Assembly (NCBI GenBank): GCA_019090895.1
Contig: JAHRVB010000054.1
Coordinates: forward strand, 1 to 39,312
DNA length: 39,312 bases
Direction: 5' to 3'
Source of the DNA: Kangiellaceae bacterium
Lineage (GTDB): Bacteria; Pseudomonadota; Gammaproteobacteria; Enterobacterales; Kangiellaceae
In this document: in pieces, positions 1 through 8,698 of the stretch
Layout of the letters: every line of letters begins with the position of its first letter
How positions within the stretch are numbered: position 1 is the stretch's first letter
Notes under the pieces: model-generated
Databases searched by the model: none
What the model was told of the DNA's origin: nothing
What the model saw: only the letters and a program-made list of their open reading frames with translations
Program-made: the position numbers and the translations under genes

Positions 1-3000
1 AGGATTTGCAGGATTTGCTCTGGTTAATACTTCAATCGCTTCTCTACCATTTGAGGCCGAATCGATAAGGTTTATCTTGTATTCATTTAATATTCCAATA
101 GCAACTTGAAGATTTATTGGATTGTCTTCAACTATTAGAATACGAACGTCTCGAAGTGCGGAGTTATCGGTCGTATCGATTGGACTAATTTGTGCTAAAT
201 CTCGAACGTAGTGACTCGTCACGAGTGGCTCCGCATCTTTGAGGGTTTCTCCGTCTTCGGCAACAATTGAAAGGGCCGCGAATAGATCTGATGTCGTTGC
301 GGGTTTTGGAAAATAAGCGTCGAAGCCTAGCTCGGAAAATAATTTAGCATCACCCTGGGTACCTATTGAAGTCATCATCACTAAATGCATTTTTTTATAA
401 CTGGGATTGGCTTTTAGTATTTTACCCAGTTCGGCGCCATCCATTTCAGACATTTGCATGTCTAAGAAGGCAATATCGAATAGTGCGGAACCTTGTTTGA
501 TAACTTCATCGCAGATTTCTAAGGCTTCTGGACCACTCACGGCTTCAGTTACCTTTGCTCCCCAATGTTCTAGTTGTGTGGTTAGTACTTCTCGATTAGT
601 TTTATTGTCATCAACGACTAAGAGATTTAATTCGTGCATGGCAACTTGCGGTATAACATGTTTTGAATGTTTACTTTTTAGTAGTATCAAGTCGAAAATG
701 AATTGGCTGCCTTTCCCCAGTTGAGTCGAAACTTTGATATCCCCTCCCATTAAAACGCAGAGCTTCTTTACGATGGCTAAACCGAGGCCAGTCCCACCGT
801 ATTTTCGTGTTGTAGAAGCATCAACTTGAACAAATGAATCGAATAATCGCGATACATTATCTCTTTCGATGCCGATGCCTGTATCAGAAATACTGCATTG
901 TAAACGCCATGAAGCTCTGTCGTGGACAGTTAATTCTGCCTTAATAACAATCTCGCCGTAGGAAGTAAACTTGATTGCGTTACCAACGATATTTGTAATA
1001 ATCTGCCGAATTCGACCAGGATCTCCTTTAACATAAGACTCATTGACTTTTTTAATATCCAAGATTAACTCAAGGTTTTTTGTTTGAGCTTGAAGGCCCA
1101 TACTTTCTGATATTTCACCCAACATGTTGCGTAAGTCAAAGTCTAAGTATTCCAGCTCAACCTTTCCGGCTTCAACCTTGGAAAAATCGAGAATATCATT
1201 GATTAGGCTCAACAATGATTTAGCACTGCTTTGCGCCACTTCTATCTTGTGTTTTTGTTCGTTACTTAGTTCCGAATGGAGTACTAAACCGAGCATTCCA
1301 AGAACTCCGTTCATAGGGGTTCTTATTTCATGACTCATACTCGCTAAGAATTCGCTTTTTGCGCGAGCAGCATTTTCGGCTTGTACTTTAGATTCTATTA
1401 AGTTGACTTCGTCATTTTTGCTACGAGTAATGTCTTGGTGAGTGCCAATCATTCGTCCTGGACTACCATCTTCGTTCCACTCAACGACTTTACCAGAATC
1501 CAATACCCAAATGGTATTACCATTTTTGTGGATCATTCGAGCCTCACACTCATAACGATTTGTATTTCCGGACCAGTGAGCTTCCAAAAATTTAGCTGAT
1601 TTCTTGAGGTCATCAGGATGAGCGTGTTTTTCCCAAGTGGTAATATCTAATGGCGTTAGTTCTGCGAGTGTATAGCCGATTATTTCAGCCCACCGCTCAT
1701 TGTAAGTAACCGCCCCGGTTTGAACTTGCCAGTCCCAAACTCCGACCCCTGTACTATCGATAACAAGTTCAAGTTGACGGGTATTTTCCTTTAATGCAAA
1801 CTCAGCATTTTTTCGTTCAGTGATATCGGTGCGGATGGCAATGTAACTGGAAGGTTTATTGTCATCTTCGAAAAAGGGAACTATCGTTGTATCAACCCAA
1901 AAGTGCTCTTTAGATTTCGAACGATTGCAAATCTCTCCTTTCCAAACATTACCGTTCATAATAGTTTGATATAAATCCGTAAATAACGCGACATCGTGGT
2001 AACCGGAATTAAATATTCGATGGTTCTTACCCACAATCTCACCATTGCTATAGCCAGAGATTTCTGACAATTTTTCATTTGCGAACGTAATATTTCCTTC
2101 TAGGTCGGTTATGTCGACAATTGCATGTTTATTGAGCGCTATTTTTTGTTCGTCCAATTCCCGCAGTGCGATTCGTCTTAGTTCAGAGACTTTGTTCAAC
2201 TCTTCGATTGATGTTGTATTTTTTCCAAGCTGGCGAACCATGCTATTCAAATTATCTGCGAGGTCACCTATCTCGTCACTACCAAGATCTCTAATTCTAA
2301 AGCTAAAGTCACCTTTACCTATTTGACGTGTACTTTTATGTAATTCCGAGATACGAGTTAGCAACACCTGTTTTAAAATAATGTAGAGCAGCACGCTCAT
2401 TAATACGATACTAGCAACTGTAATGCCGGCTATATTAGCGGCAATCGTCTTTATCGCCTGTAATTCTGTTTGTTGATCGAAGGACAGTATGACTTGTAAT
2501 TTCTCGTCGCCAACCCAGTGATCTTTAGTTGAGGTTAACTTACTAATACTAGGTGTATAATGTTCAGCATTAACGAAATTCAGATTCTGTTTGTTTCCCT
2601 CATATAATTCAGATAAAATTATCTCACCATCATTATCGTAAATTAAAGCACCAATAATTGATTGTTTATAGGTACTTAGCTGGTCAATAACGTCTTTCAA
2701 TTCTTTGGAATAAATTCTCTGCCAATCAACACTAACACTCAATTGCCCGATAATATTTCCCCGTTTATAAATGTTAACTGTATACAACTGTGCTAGCTTT
2801 TCTTGTAATCCAATTAATTTTAAATATGGATCGATTGCTATCGCGCTCTTGATGACCTCTCTTTCTAATGGAGGAGTAAAAAGAGGATGTTCTTTGATAT
2901 TTCTCAGTAAAAGTTCTTCACCTTGCAGCTTTTTTTCTTTGCCATCTCTGGTGCTACTAGTAAAAACGGTACCGTCAATTTCACTAATCAAAATATAATT

Positions 3001-3297
3001 AATATAGGGATAAATTAAGATAGATTCGTTTAGCTCTTGACTAACGCCTCGGTTTTCAAACAAGCTTAATGCCTTTGTAATTTGTCTATTGCGAGAGATC
3101 GCTCGTGAAATGGCACTGATTTGAGTTTGTTTTTCTTCTAACTTGGCGACAACAAACGAGACATCGCTATCGATACTTTGTCTAATAGAGAACAACCGAT
3201 CAGATTTGACCGACGAATAGACAAAATACCCCAAGCCGCCAATTACGATAAATGCGACGAGGCTGCAAACAGCAATTACTTTAGGCAATAATTTCAT
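1..3297 (-). CDS. Hybrid sensor histidine kinase (PAS-PAS-HisKA-HATPase-REC-REC), 3' end outside window
   Basis: Inner-membrane hybrid kinase; about 1,099 residues are present and the frame runs open off the left edge. I read it by translating the minus strand from the ATG at 3297. Order: TM1 about residues 6-26, a large periplasmic sensor region, TM2 about 283-308, HAMP about 309-356, two PAS domains (about 390-490 and 500-620), HisKA with phospho-His H656 in SMSHEIRTP, HATPase with GTGLGL, and a first receiver with phospho-acceptor D946 in FLDMQM. A second receiver (ILIVEDN) is cut by the window edge. It starts 13 nt after the stop of the substrate-binding protein gene, has no clear Shine-Dalgarno, and is probably translationally coupled. 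Context suggests it senses a ligand delivered by that protein (inference). No output regulator is visible. Confidence 0.9.
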   Translation of the reverse strand, partial: MKLLPKVIAVCSLVAFIVIGGLGYFVYSSVKSDRLFSIRQSIDSDVSFVVAKLEEKQTQISAISRAISRNRQITKALSLFENRGVSQELNESILIYPYINYILISEIDGTVFTSSTRDGKEKKLQGEELLLRNIKEHPLFTPPLEREVIKSAIAIDPYLKLIGLQEKLAQLYTVNIYKRGNIIGQLSVSVDWQRIYSKELKDVIDQLSTYKQSIIGALIYDNDGEIILSELYEGNKQNLNFVNAEHYTPSISKLTSTKDHWVGDEKLQVILSFDQQTELQAIKTIAANIAGITVASIVLMSVLLYIILKQVLLTRISELHKSTRQIGKGDFSFRIRDLGSDEIGDLADNLNSMVRQLGKNTTSIEELNKVSELRRIALRELDEQKIALNKHAIVDITDLEGNITFANEKLSEISGYSNGEIVGKNHRIFNSGYHDVALFTDLYQTIMNGNVWKGEICNRSKSKEHFWVDTTIVPFFEDDNKPSSYIAIRTDITERKNAEFALKENTRQLELVIDSTGVGVWDWQVQTGAVTYNERWAEIIGYTLAELTPLDITTWEKHAHPDDLKKSAKFLEAHWSGNTNRYECEARMIHKNGNTIWVLDSGKVVEWNEDGSPGRMIGTHQDITRSKNDEVNLIESKVQAENAARAKSEFLASMSHEIRTPMNGVLGMLGLVLHSELSNEQKHKIEVAQSSAKSLLSLINDILDFSKVEAGKVELEYLDFDLRNMLGEISESMGLQAQTKNLELILDIKKVNESYVKGDPGRIRQIITNIVGNAIKFTSYGEIVIKAELTVHDRASWRLQCSISDTGIGIERDNVSRLFDSFVQVDASTTRKYGGTGLGLAIVKKLCVLMGGDIKVSTQLGKGSQFIFDLILLKSKHSKHVIPQVAMHELNLLVVDDNKTNREVLTTQLEHWGAKVTEAVSGPEALEICDEVIKQGSALFDIAFLDMQMSEMDGAELGKILKANPSYKKMHLVMMTSIGTQGDAKLFSELGFDAYFPKPATTSDLFAALSIVAEDGETLKDAEPLVTSHYVRDLAQISPIDTTDNSALRDVRILIVEDNPINLQVAIGILNEYKINLIDSASNGREAIEVLTRANPANP

Positions 3298-3310
3298 GAT
3301 TAATAGTGAA

Positions 3311-4288
3311 CTAATTTATCCATTTAATATCCAGACCTGAATTTTTTGGCTTCTTAATGCCTAGAATTTTTAGGCTGTTCGAATTAACCAAGTAAGTCGG
3401 CGGTTCTTGTATTCTTGATTGTAAACTTTCCGGATGTCGTTTTTCTTTTAGTACCTTGGCTGCCATTAGTCCCGACATTCGACCCAGTGTAAAGAAATCG
3501 GATACAACGCCAAAAGTTGCACCTTGTTCTATTCCTTTCTTATTAGAACTTAAAATTGGTATATTATGTTTGAGAGAAATATCGATTAATGCTTGCTCAC
3601 CCCCTCCTTGAATCAGAGTGTCGGTGGTCGTAACGAATACATCAACCTTATCAATCAATTTCATTGCTTGAACTTTTATCTCAGAAATGTCGACCGCTGA
3701 AATAACGGTCACCTTAATATTTTCTTTCTTAAACAGTCGCTGAAGGTTTGCAGACTGAATTCGAGAATTAGGCTCGCCCTTACGATGAAAAATTGCAAGG
3801 TTTCTAGCATTCGGCAGTATTTTCTTAAGCAGCAATACATATCTGTTCAGTGGTACGTAATTACTAGTACCCACTAAATTATTACCAGAGTATTCGAAAG
3901 ATTCTATTAAACCTGAATCGGCGGGATAAGTGACAATCGAAAAAATCAATGGAGTGGACTGCGGCATTATTTCTTTTATGATAGTAGTTCCGGGTGTTGT
4001 TAAGGTAAAAACAAGATCGAGGTTCTGTTCTCTGAAACCGGTGGCGACATTAGTTTGTAATTCCTTGTTTGCACCGGTCTTGCCAGTGATAAACTCGATA
4101 TTTTGACCCTCAACAAGACCTTCAGATGCTAAGGCCTGTTTAAATCCTGCTACGCATTCGGGATATCCTGACCAAACCGCTAACCCTATTTTGTAGGATT
4201 CTGCCGCAATTACCTGGTATACATTAAATATCAGAACCAGCGAAATCAGTTTTACGAGCGTTCGTTTTATAGTCATGAGGATTACCAT
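3311..4288 (-). CDS. ABC-type substrate-binding protein without a transporter (ABC_sub_bind/TrpX-like)
   Basis: 325-residue exported protein of the ABC_sub_bind family (COG2984 type), a periplasmic two-lobe ligand binder. The N-terminus has lysines, a hydrophobic stretch about residues 12-28 and a cleavage-like end at VIAAES. Family features follow: KIGLAVWSGYPECVAGF, a lobe with DLVFTLTTPGTT, and SNYVPLNRYVLLLKKILP. Its start overlaps the stop of the upstream barrel gene by 7 nt. A second in-frame ATG at 4276 is an equally good start and gives a cleaner signal peptide. No permease or ATPase gene is nearby; the next gene is a sensor kinase. It therefore more likely acts as a co-sensor, in the manner of LuxP with LuxQ, than in transport (inference). 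The ligand is unknown. Confidence 0.85.
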   Translation of the reverse strand: MVILMTIKRTLVKLISLVLIFNVYQVIAAESYKIGLAVWSGYPECVAGFKQALASEGLVEGQNIEFITGKTGANKELQTNVATGFREQNLDLVFTLTTPGTTIIKEIMPQSTPLIFSIVTYPADSGLIESFEYSGNNLVGTSNYVPLNRYVLLLKKILPNARNLAIFHRKGEPNSRIQSANLQRLFKKENIKVTVISAVDISEIKVQAMKLIDKVDVFVTTTDTLIQGGGEQALIDISLKHNIPILSSNKKGIEQGATFGVVSDFFTLGRMSGLMAAKVLKEKRHPESLQSRIQEPPTYLVNSNSLKILGIKKPKNSGLDIKWIN

Positions 4289-5004
4289 TTCATTAGGTAT
4301 TCGAAGCCGATCGCCAAATTGTTAACATCACTTCTACGATATTGATTAACCCGATACTCGCCAATCAGAAAAAAACGATCAGAAAGTTGATACCCTAGTT
4401 GAATTTCTCCAACAATAGGACTGGAAGGCATGTTGCTTGGTAAGTTTTGATTGAAAGTGTGGTCGACAAATCCTGCGATATATAGTTTATTATCGAGGGA
4501 TGGAAATTTCATTCTGAAAGTATGTTCTATTTGCCAAACACTCGCGGGCTCGTGGTCAAATTGCAGTAAATGAAAATTGACAGCGTAAAAAAGATTGATT
4601 TCATTAAAAAAACTTCTGAGGGACTTGGAATCATTGAGTCGCCATCGAACTCCAAGCCGATGGCGGTCATTATCCTCACCTGAACGGAAGTTCATTTGTA
4701 GAGTTAAATCAAACGGGGAGTTATCAGATAGCTTCCAGCGAATGTTCTGTTCAGTATAAAAGTTATTAAGATCGCCAAGCGCTGAAGTACTGTCTTGATT
4801 GGAAAAATTTGTCAGTGAGAAGTACGAGAATCGGTCTGTTAATTTGACCCCGCTATTGATTGTAATCGAGTTATCATTATCAACATCAGAAAGGTATGGA
4901 TACACATTAATGTCAATAAATCCGGAGCGCGGTAGGATGTTTGCCGAATGAGAAGGTTGACTTAGGGAAAGTAATACCAAGCAAATATAGCATTTAAGCA
5001 TCAT
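4282..5004 (-). CDS. Exported outer-membrane beta-barrel protein, first gene of the sensor operon
   Basis: 240 residues with a signal peptide (MMLKCYICLVLLSLSQPSHSA). After it come alternating hydrophobic/polar strands rich in aromatics: FSYFSLTNF, FDLTLQMNF, HRLGVRWRL, FFLIGEYRV. The protein ends in an aromatic residue (LMKW), as many outer-membrane barrels do. About 10-12 strands are possible by eye; I cannot assign a named family. It is the promoter-proximal gene of a minus-strand operon and overlaps the substrate-binding gene. It could be a ligand-uptake channel or a structural sensor component. The 169-bp upstream gap holds a 15-bp palindrome. Function is not established. Confidence 0.7.
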   Translation of the reverse strand: MMLKCYICLVLLSLSQPSHSANILPRSGFIDINVYPYLSDVDNDNSITINSGVKLTDRFSYFSLTNFSNQDSTSALGDLNNFYTEQNIRWKLSDNSPFDLTLQMNFRSGEDNDRHRLGVRWRLNDSKSLRSFFNEINLFYAVNFHLLQFDHEPASVWQIEHTFRMKFPSLDNKLYIAGFVDHTFNQNLPSNMPSSPIVGEIQLGYQLSDRFFLIGEYRVNQYRRSDVNNLAIGFEYLMKW

Positions 5005-5102
5005 TTTCTTATCCGTTTACCTAGTTATGCAATAACTATAGGACAAAAAAAGTTAATTTACTGATATTTAGCCGCTAAAGCCCCGTTGTCATTAGCTTGC
5101 AT

Positions 5103-5117
5103 AACTCGAATCGAGTT
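5103..5117. promoter_or_regulatory. 15-bp perfect inverted repeat upstream of the barrel/sensor operon
   Basis: AACTCGA, A, TCGAGTT: seven-base arms around one central base. It lies about 100 bp upstream of the operon start at 5004, between that start and the end of the peroxiredoxin gene. The symmetry suits a dimeric regulator operator. A 6-bp AGCCCC/GGGGCT pair (5079-5084 and 5136-5141) brackets it, so an RNA hairpin is an alternative. I found no convincing -35/-10 pair nearby. Confidence 0.3.
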
Positions 5118-5173
5118 CCCTAAGAATGGAAAGTTGGGGCTATAATTATTGTTTATGAGTTTCAGTCTTTTGT

Positions 5174-5698
5174 TCACTTCATTTTTTGTGAAATCAGTGC
5201 TTGTACATCCTTAAGTAACTCTTGTGAATGAGATTTCGGTTTTACATCTTGATAGTGTTTAACAATCGTTCCTGCAGGATCAACAACAAAGGTTTGTCGA
5301 CTAGGATGGGGCCAAGGCAAAATGCGGTCAACATCCATTGCTTTTGACAATTTCTTGTCGACATCTGCCAGTAAAGTAAACTTCATATCATAAGTATCGG
5401 AAAAATCTTTGTGAGATTCGATGTCATCATAACTGACTCCGACTATCTCAATATTGGACGCCTGATATTTTGCGTAATCGTCAACAAAATTCTGAGCCTC
5501 AACGGTGCACCCGGGCGTTCGATCTTTAGGGTAAAAATAGATAATGGCCCATTTACCCTTAAAGTCTGAATTATTTTTCGTCTGCCCATTTTGATCAGAT
5601 AACTCAAATTGTGCAAATGGCTGACCTTCCCAGCGGTTAGCTGAGGCACTAGCATCGCTGATAAGGAAAATCAATAAAAAGGGAAGTATATGTTTCAT
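5174..5698 (-). CDS. Exported Bcp/PrxQ-type peroxiredoxin
   Basis: 174-residue thiol peroxidase of the AhpC/TSA superfamily, reducing H2O2 or organic peroxides. Signal peptide about residues 1-20, so it is probably periplasmic; E. coli Bcp is cytoplasmic. The peroxidatic Cys is C64 in RTPGCTVEAQNF. Family signatures FKGKWAIIYFYPKD and FTLLADVDKKLSKAMDV are present. The resolving Cys often found five residues after the first in PrxQ is replaced (EAQNF), and no other Cys is present, so it should work as a 1-Cys enzyme with an external thiol. Shine-Dalgarno AGGTGA sits 5 nt before the ATG. It is transcribed separately from its neighbours. Confidence 0.9.
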   Translation of the reverse strand: MKHILPFLLIFLISDASASANRWEGQPFAQFELSDQNGQTKNNSDFKGKWAIIYFYPKDRTPGCTVEAQNFVDDYAKYQASNIEIVGVSYDDIESHKDFSDTYDMKFTLLADVDKKLSKAMDVDRILPWPHPSRQTFVVDPAGTIVKHYQDVKPKSHSQELLKDVQALISQKMK

Positions 5699-6049
5699 GT
5701 TTCACCTAAGTTTGCTGTTAATTAGAAGAAGCTTTTTAATTAAAAGTAGCCAGTTATTCATCAATTTAACAAATATGAATGAAGTTGTCTTGTTAAATAG
5801 CGAAGTGGTTTACTCAATCAATTTCATAAAGGTTGGGATTGTTATGAGTTTTTACTATTAGGAAACGGAGTCGATTGGACTAAACTAATAAGATAGCTCG
5901 ATTTTTAACCAGATAAATTAAAACCGATTACTCCAAAGAAATGTAAATCTTGCATTTGTCGAACTATTAATGACCCTATTGAACACAGTAGGCAATCGTT
6001 AGACCGATGAAAAGTCGGTTGATACATAGACAGTACTGAGGGAGGTCCT
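5699..6049. other. Divergent intergenic region, peroxiredoxin / CsrD-like gene
   Basis: 351 bp without a credible gene. It should hold promoters for both divergent genes, but I cannot pick -35/-10 boxes with confidence. Visible structure: the 12-bp palindrome TTTTAATTAAAA at 5734-5745; a small hairpin ACCGA/TCGGT at 6003-6019, about 30 nt before the CsrD-like start; and a strong Shine-Dalgarno GGGAGG at about 6040. Confidence 0.4.
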
Positions 6050-8014
6050 ATGATAAGGAAGAATATTCTTCAAGTAATGATAGCCATAGCCTCTGTGTTT
6101 ATCGTACTACTATATTTGATCACAACACTTCTCAGTCAAAACTTCCATCAGAACACGACACAACAAATTAATAAATTCTCAGTCATAACCTCTCAAGTCG
6201 ACCGAATTACTGAAAAATACTCCATTGACAATCAAGTCGAGCGGGACGAACTACTAAGTCAAATCAATTTAATTCCAGAAACTCAAATGTGGCAATTAAC
6301 GGGTTCTGAAGGGGAAGTCATTGCAAGCTATAGCAAATTAACATCAACGGAAGGACGTTTAATGGTGTCAAAGATTTTCTATTTGCCGCAAGCTATCGCC
6401 TCGACGAGCGAGTTTACGTTAGCAGTTCATTTCTCTCTGGAACAAATCACAATCTTTTCGACTTTGTTTATACAAAAGATTCTTTTGGCTGCAACAGTAC
6501 TGTTGATTTTCCTTGGGTGGATTATGTCTTCGGTTTTCGCTTGGGTAGGCAGGTTAGAGTCGTATTCGAAGTTAGTTCTAACGACGGATGATAATCGAAT
6601 GATTAATTCCAGCCTTCGATTTCATAATATTATCGGTCATGCCATAAATCAATTGATCTTAAATAACACTTATTTAGTGAAGTCCAAATCAGAACTTAGC
6701 AGCCAAATTAGACGGACCACCTATATTGATGACGTGACAGAATTGGGAAACCATTTATTTTTTAAAGCAGAGTTACAGGTTAGATTGCATAACCAAGGCG
6801 AGGCGGAAAGCGGACTAGTCATAATCTTATCCTTTCTCGAATCTCATGTTGAAAGCGATGCTCTTACTCATGATCGACAAGTTCAGATCGCTGAGTATCT
6901 TAAAGGTGTTGCAGATCCGATTGAGAATAGCATTGTTGCAAAACTAAAAGACTCAGAATTCGTGCTTTTATTGCCAAAATGTACGGCAGAGCAAACCGAT
7001 CGTTTTTGCAAAAAAATAATCAAAGATCTTTCTTTTTCAGTTTTTAGCCAGCCGGAGCAAGTTCATCATTTTGTAGACATTGGAATTTCTACCTATAAAC
7101 AAGGATTTGATTATTATCACGTTATGGCAGAAGCTGATTTAGCGCTAAGAAATTCTCAACTACAGGGCGCGAATAATTGGTACATGTACGGTGAACCATT
7201 GTCACCAAATAAGTCCAAAGGCAGTTTGAGGTGGCGCAGTTTTTTACGAAGTGTTTTAGATCAGCGGCACATATCTTTATATACCCAGAAACTTGTGTAT
7301 TTCAATACCGGGGAAAACCTACCAAAACAGGTTTCAAATCCACAAGTCGTTCACCATGAAATTCTCGCAAGGATTCAAGATGGAGAAGATACACTGTCTG
7401 CAGAAACATTCTTGGCGATGGCGCATCAATGTGGGCTCTCTATCGAATTTGATCGACAAATTGTATCTTCCGTTATCCAACATATATTGTATTCTGATTT
7501 TTCGCAGAATAATCACTTAACGGCCATTAATATCCTTGTACCAAGTTTATTAGACAAGACCTTTTCAGACTGGTTAATAGGGAAAATTTCAAGTTACCCT
7601 TCTTTAGCATCCCATTTAGTGTTAGAGGTTTCGGAAGTTCTTTTGTCGAAGAACATAGAACGCGTTGCCCCAATTATGCATCAACTCTCCCATCTAGGAA
7701 TAAAGTGGTGCATCGAGCACTTTTGCACTATTGGCGAAGACCAATTCTATTTGGATAAAATACCCTTCCATATGGTTAAAATAGATAGACGGATAGTTAA
7801 CCGGTTAGCAGAAGAGCCTTCGCAACAATTATTATTCAATGCGATTATTGTTTCGTTAAAAGATAGGGGAGTCGCCATATTCGCTGAAGGTGTAGAAAAA
7901 CAAGCTGACGCTAATTTTATAATGAACTCGGACGCAACAGGCGCCCAAGGATATCTCTATCATAGGCCAGAACTTTTAGTGAGTGAACGAAAAGAGAGAG
8001 TCGTTAACGGTTAA
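6050..8014 (+). CDS. csrD: CsrD-like membrane protein with degenerate GGDEF and EAL domains
   Basis: 654 residues, close to the length of E. coli CsrD, which promotes RNase E decay of the CsrB/CsrC sRNAs without making or cleaving c-di-GMP. TM1 about residues 7-29, extracytoplasmic segment, TM2 about 140-163, GGDEF-like domain about 220-370, EAL-like domain about 395-645. The GGDEF signature is replaced by KDSEF (300-304), so cyclase activity is not expected. In the EAL domain the signature is EIL (437-439). AEGVE and KID are kept, but the metal-binding DDFG is replaced by EHFC (556-559), so phosphodiesterase activity is unlikely. A protein-binding or c-di-GMP-binding regulator fits; a LapD-like receptor is the main alternative. 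Strong Shine-Dalgarno GGGAGG. Confidence 0.75.
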   Translation: MIRKNILQVMIAIASVFIVLLYLITTLLSQNFHQNTTQQINKFSVITSQVDRITEKYSIDNQVERDELLSQINLIPETQMWQLTGSEGEVIASYSKLTSTEGRLMVSKIFYLPQAIASTSEFTLAVHFSLEQITIFSTLFIQKILLAATVLLIFLGWIMSSVFAWVGRLESYSKLVLTTDDNRMINSSLRFHNIIGHAINQLILNNTYLVKSKSELSSQIRRTTYIDDVTELGNHLFFKAELQVRLHNQGEAESGLVIILSFLESHVESDALTHDRQVQIAEYLKGVADPIENSIVAKLKDSEFVLLLPKCTAEQTDRFCKKIIKDLSFSVFSQPEQVHHFVDIGISTYKQGFDYYHVMAEADLALRNSQLQGANNWYMYGEPLSPNKSKGSLRWRSFLRSVLDQRHISLYTQKLVYFNTGENLPKQVSNPQVVHHEILARIQDGEDTLSAETFLAMAHQCGLSIEFDRQIVSSVIQHILYSDFSQNNHLTAINILVPSLLDKTFSDWLIGKISSYPSLASHLVLEVSEVLLSKNIERVAPIMHQLSHLGIKWCIEHFCTIGEDQFYLDKIPFHMVKIDRRIVNRLAEEPSQQLLFNAIIVSLKDRGVAIFAEGVEKQADANFIMNSDATGAQGYLYHRPELLVSERKERVVNG

Positions 8015-8355
8015 TTGCTGTTATCTTTTAATAAAAGGGCGTCAGTTAAAGCACAGTGGTCGTAGTTTGTGATGTTTTGTTATTGCAATATTGCCTAATA
8101 AAATAGAATCTAATGAATCTCTATCAGAGATAGTGGGGTTTAACAAGCTTAGAACATCCTAAATGGGATTTCTGTCGCGTAAAGTGGTCCGATTATCCAT
8201 ATTTAGATTGATTTTTATTCGTATCTCGCTAATAATTGATCCAGACAATGTGTTAAACCGCGTTGCATGGTTGTGCAAAGTGGATTCGTTTTTTGAAATT
8301 TATAGATATTTTTCAATAGTAATTTAGCTAATACTGTTTAATTGAGGAATTTAAT
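8015..8355. other. Intergenic region before the small arginine-rich gene
   Basis: 341 bp without a credible gene. It holds a 15-bp palindrome ATCTCT-ATC-AGAGAT at 8117-8131 and a TTGAAA...TTTCAA inverted pair at about 8295-8320, near a possible promoter (TTGAAA, 16-17 bp, AATAGT). A short AGTGG motif recurs three times (about 8055, 8182 and 8279). No T-tailed terminator follows the CsrD-like gene. Confidence 0.35.
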
Positions 8356-8565
8356 GTGCCAAAAGCAACCCGAAATTCAAAGCTAGAAGCCGTCGAAGCT
8401 GCTTACATTGGACCCGAAAGGCGTGTAGATCGCCGACGTGAGCAAGGTCATGATCGAGTAGAACGACTGCTCACAAATTTTGGGCTAGATCGAAGGTTAA
8501 GCACTGATCGCAGACGAAAAGATTCGTCATGGTTTCTTACTTCACAGAGAGTCGTTAATATATAA
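8356..8565 (+). CDS. Small arginine-rich protein with two RRxxDRR-type motifs
   Basis: 69 residues, 14 of them arginine. Two similar blocks are visible: PERRVDRRRE (about 21-30) and DRRLSTDRRRK (about 45-55). No TM segment or signal peptide. The start is GTG at 8356 with Shine-Dalgarno GAGGAA 6 nt upstream. An out-of-frame ATG at 8354 overlaps it and stops after 10 codons, so it could compete for initiation. A strong terminator follows 23 nt after the stop, which supports a real, separately ended transcript. I do not recognise a family; nucleic-acid or acidic-protein binding is only a guess from charge. Confidence 0.65.
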   Translation: MPKATRNSKLEAVEAAYIGPERRVDRRREQGHDRVERLLTNFGLDRRLSTDRRRKDSSWFLTSQRVVNI

Positions 8566-8588
8566 CGTCAACTTAAAACTTATTTTTT

Positions 8589-8614
8589 TAAAACCGACTT
8601 AGGTCGGTTTTTTT
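8589..8614 (+). terminator. Rho-independent terminator after the small arginine-rich gene
   Basis: Stem ACCGAC/GTCGGT with loop TTAG, extended by A:T pairs and followed by seven T. The A-tract on the 5' side means it may also work on the minus strand. Confidence 0.85.
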
Positions 8615-8698
8615 GTGCCAGATAGAAGTAAGGCGTTTCTTCGCACTTAGATACCCAAGCCTGATTCGTTAGCACGACCATCTGAAATTGATAACTTA

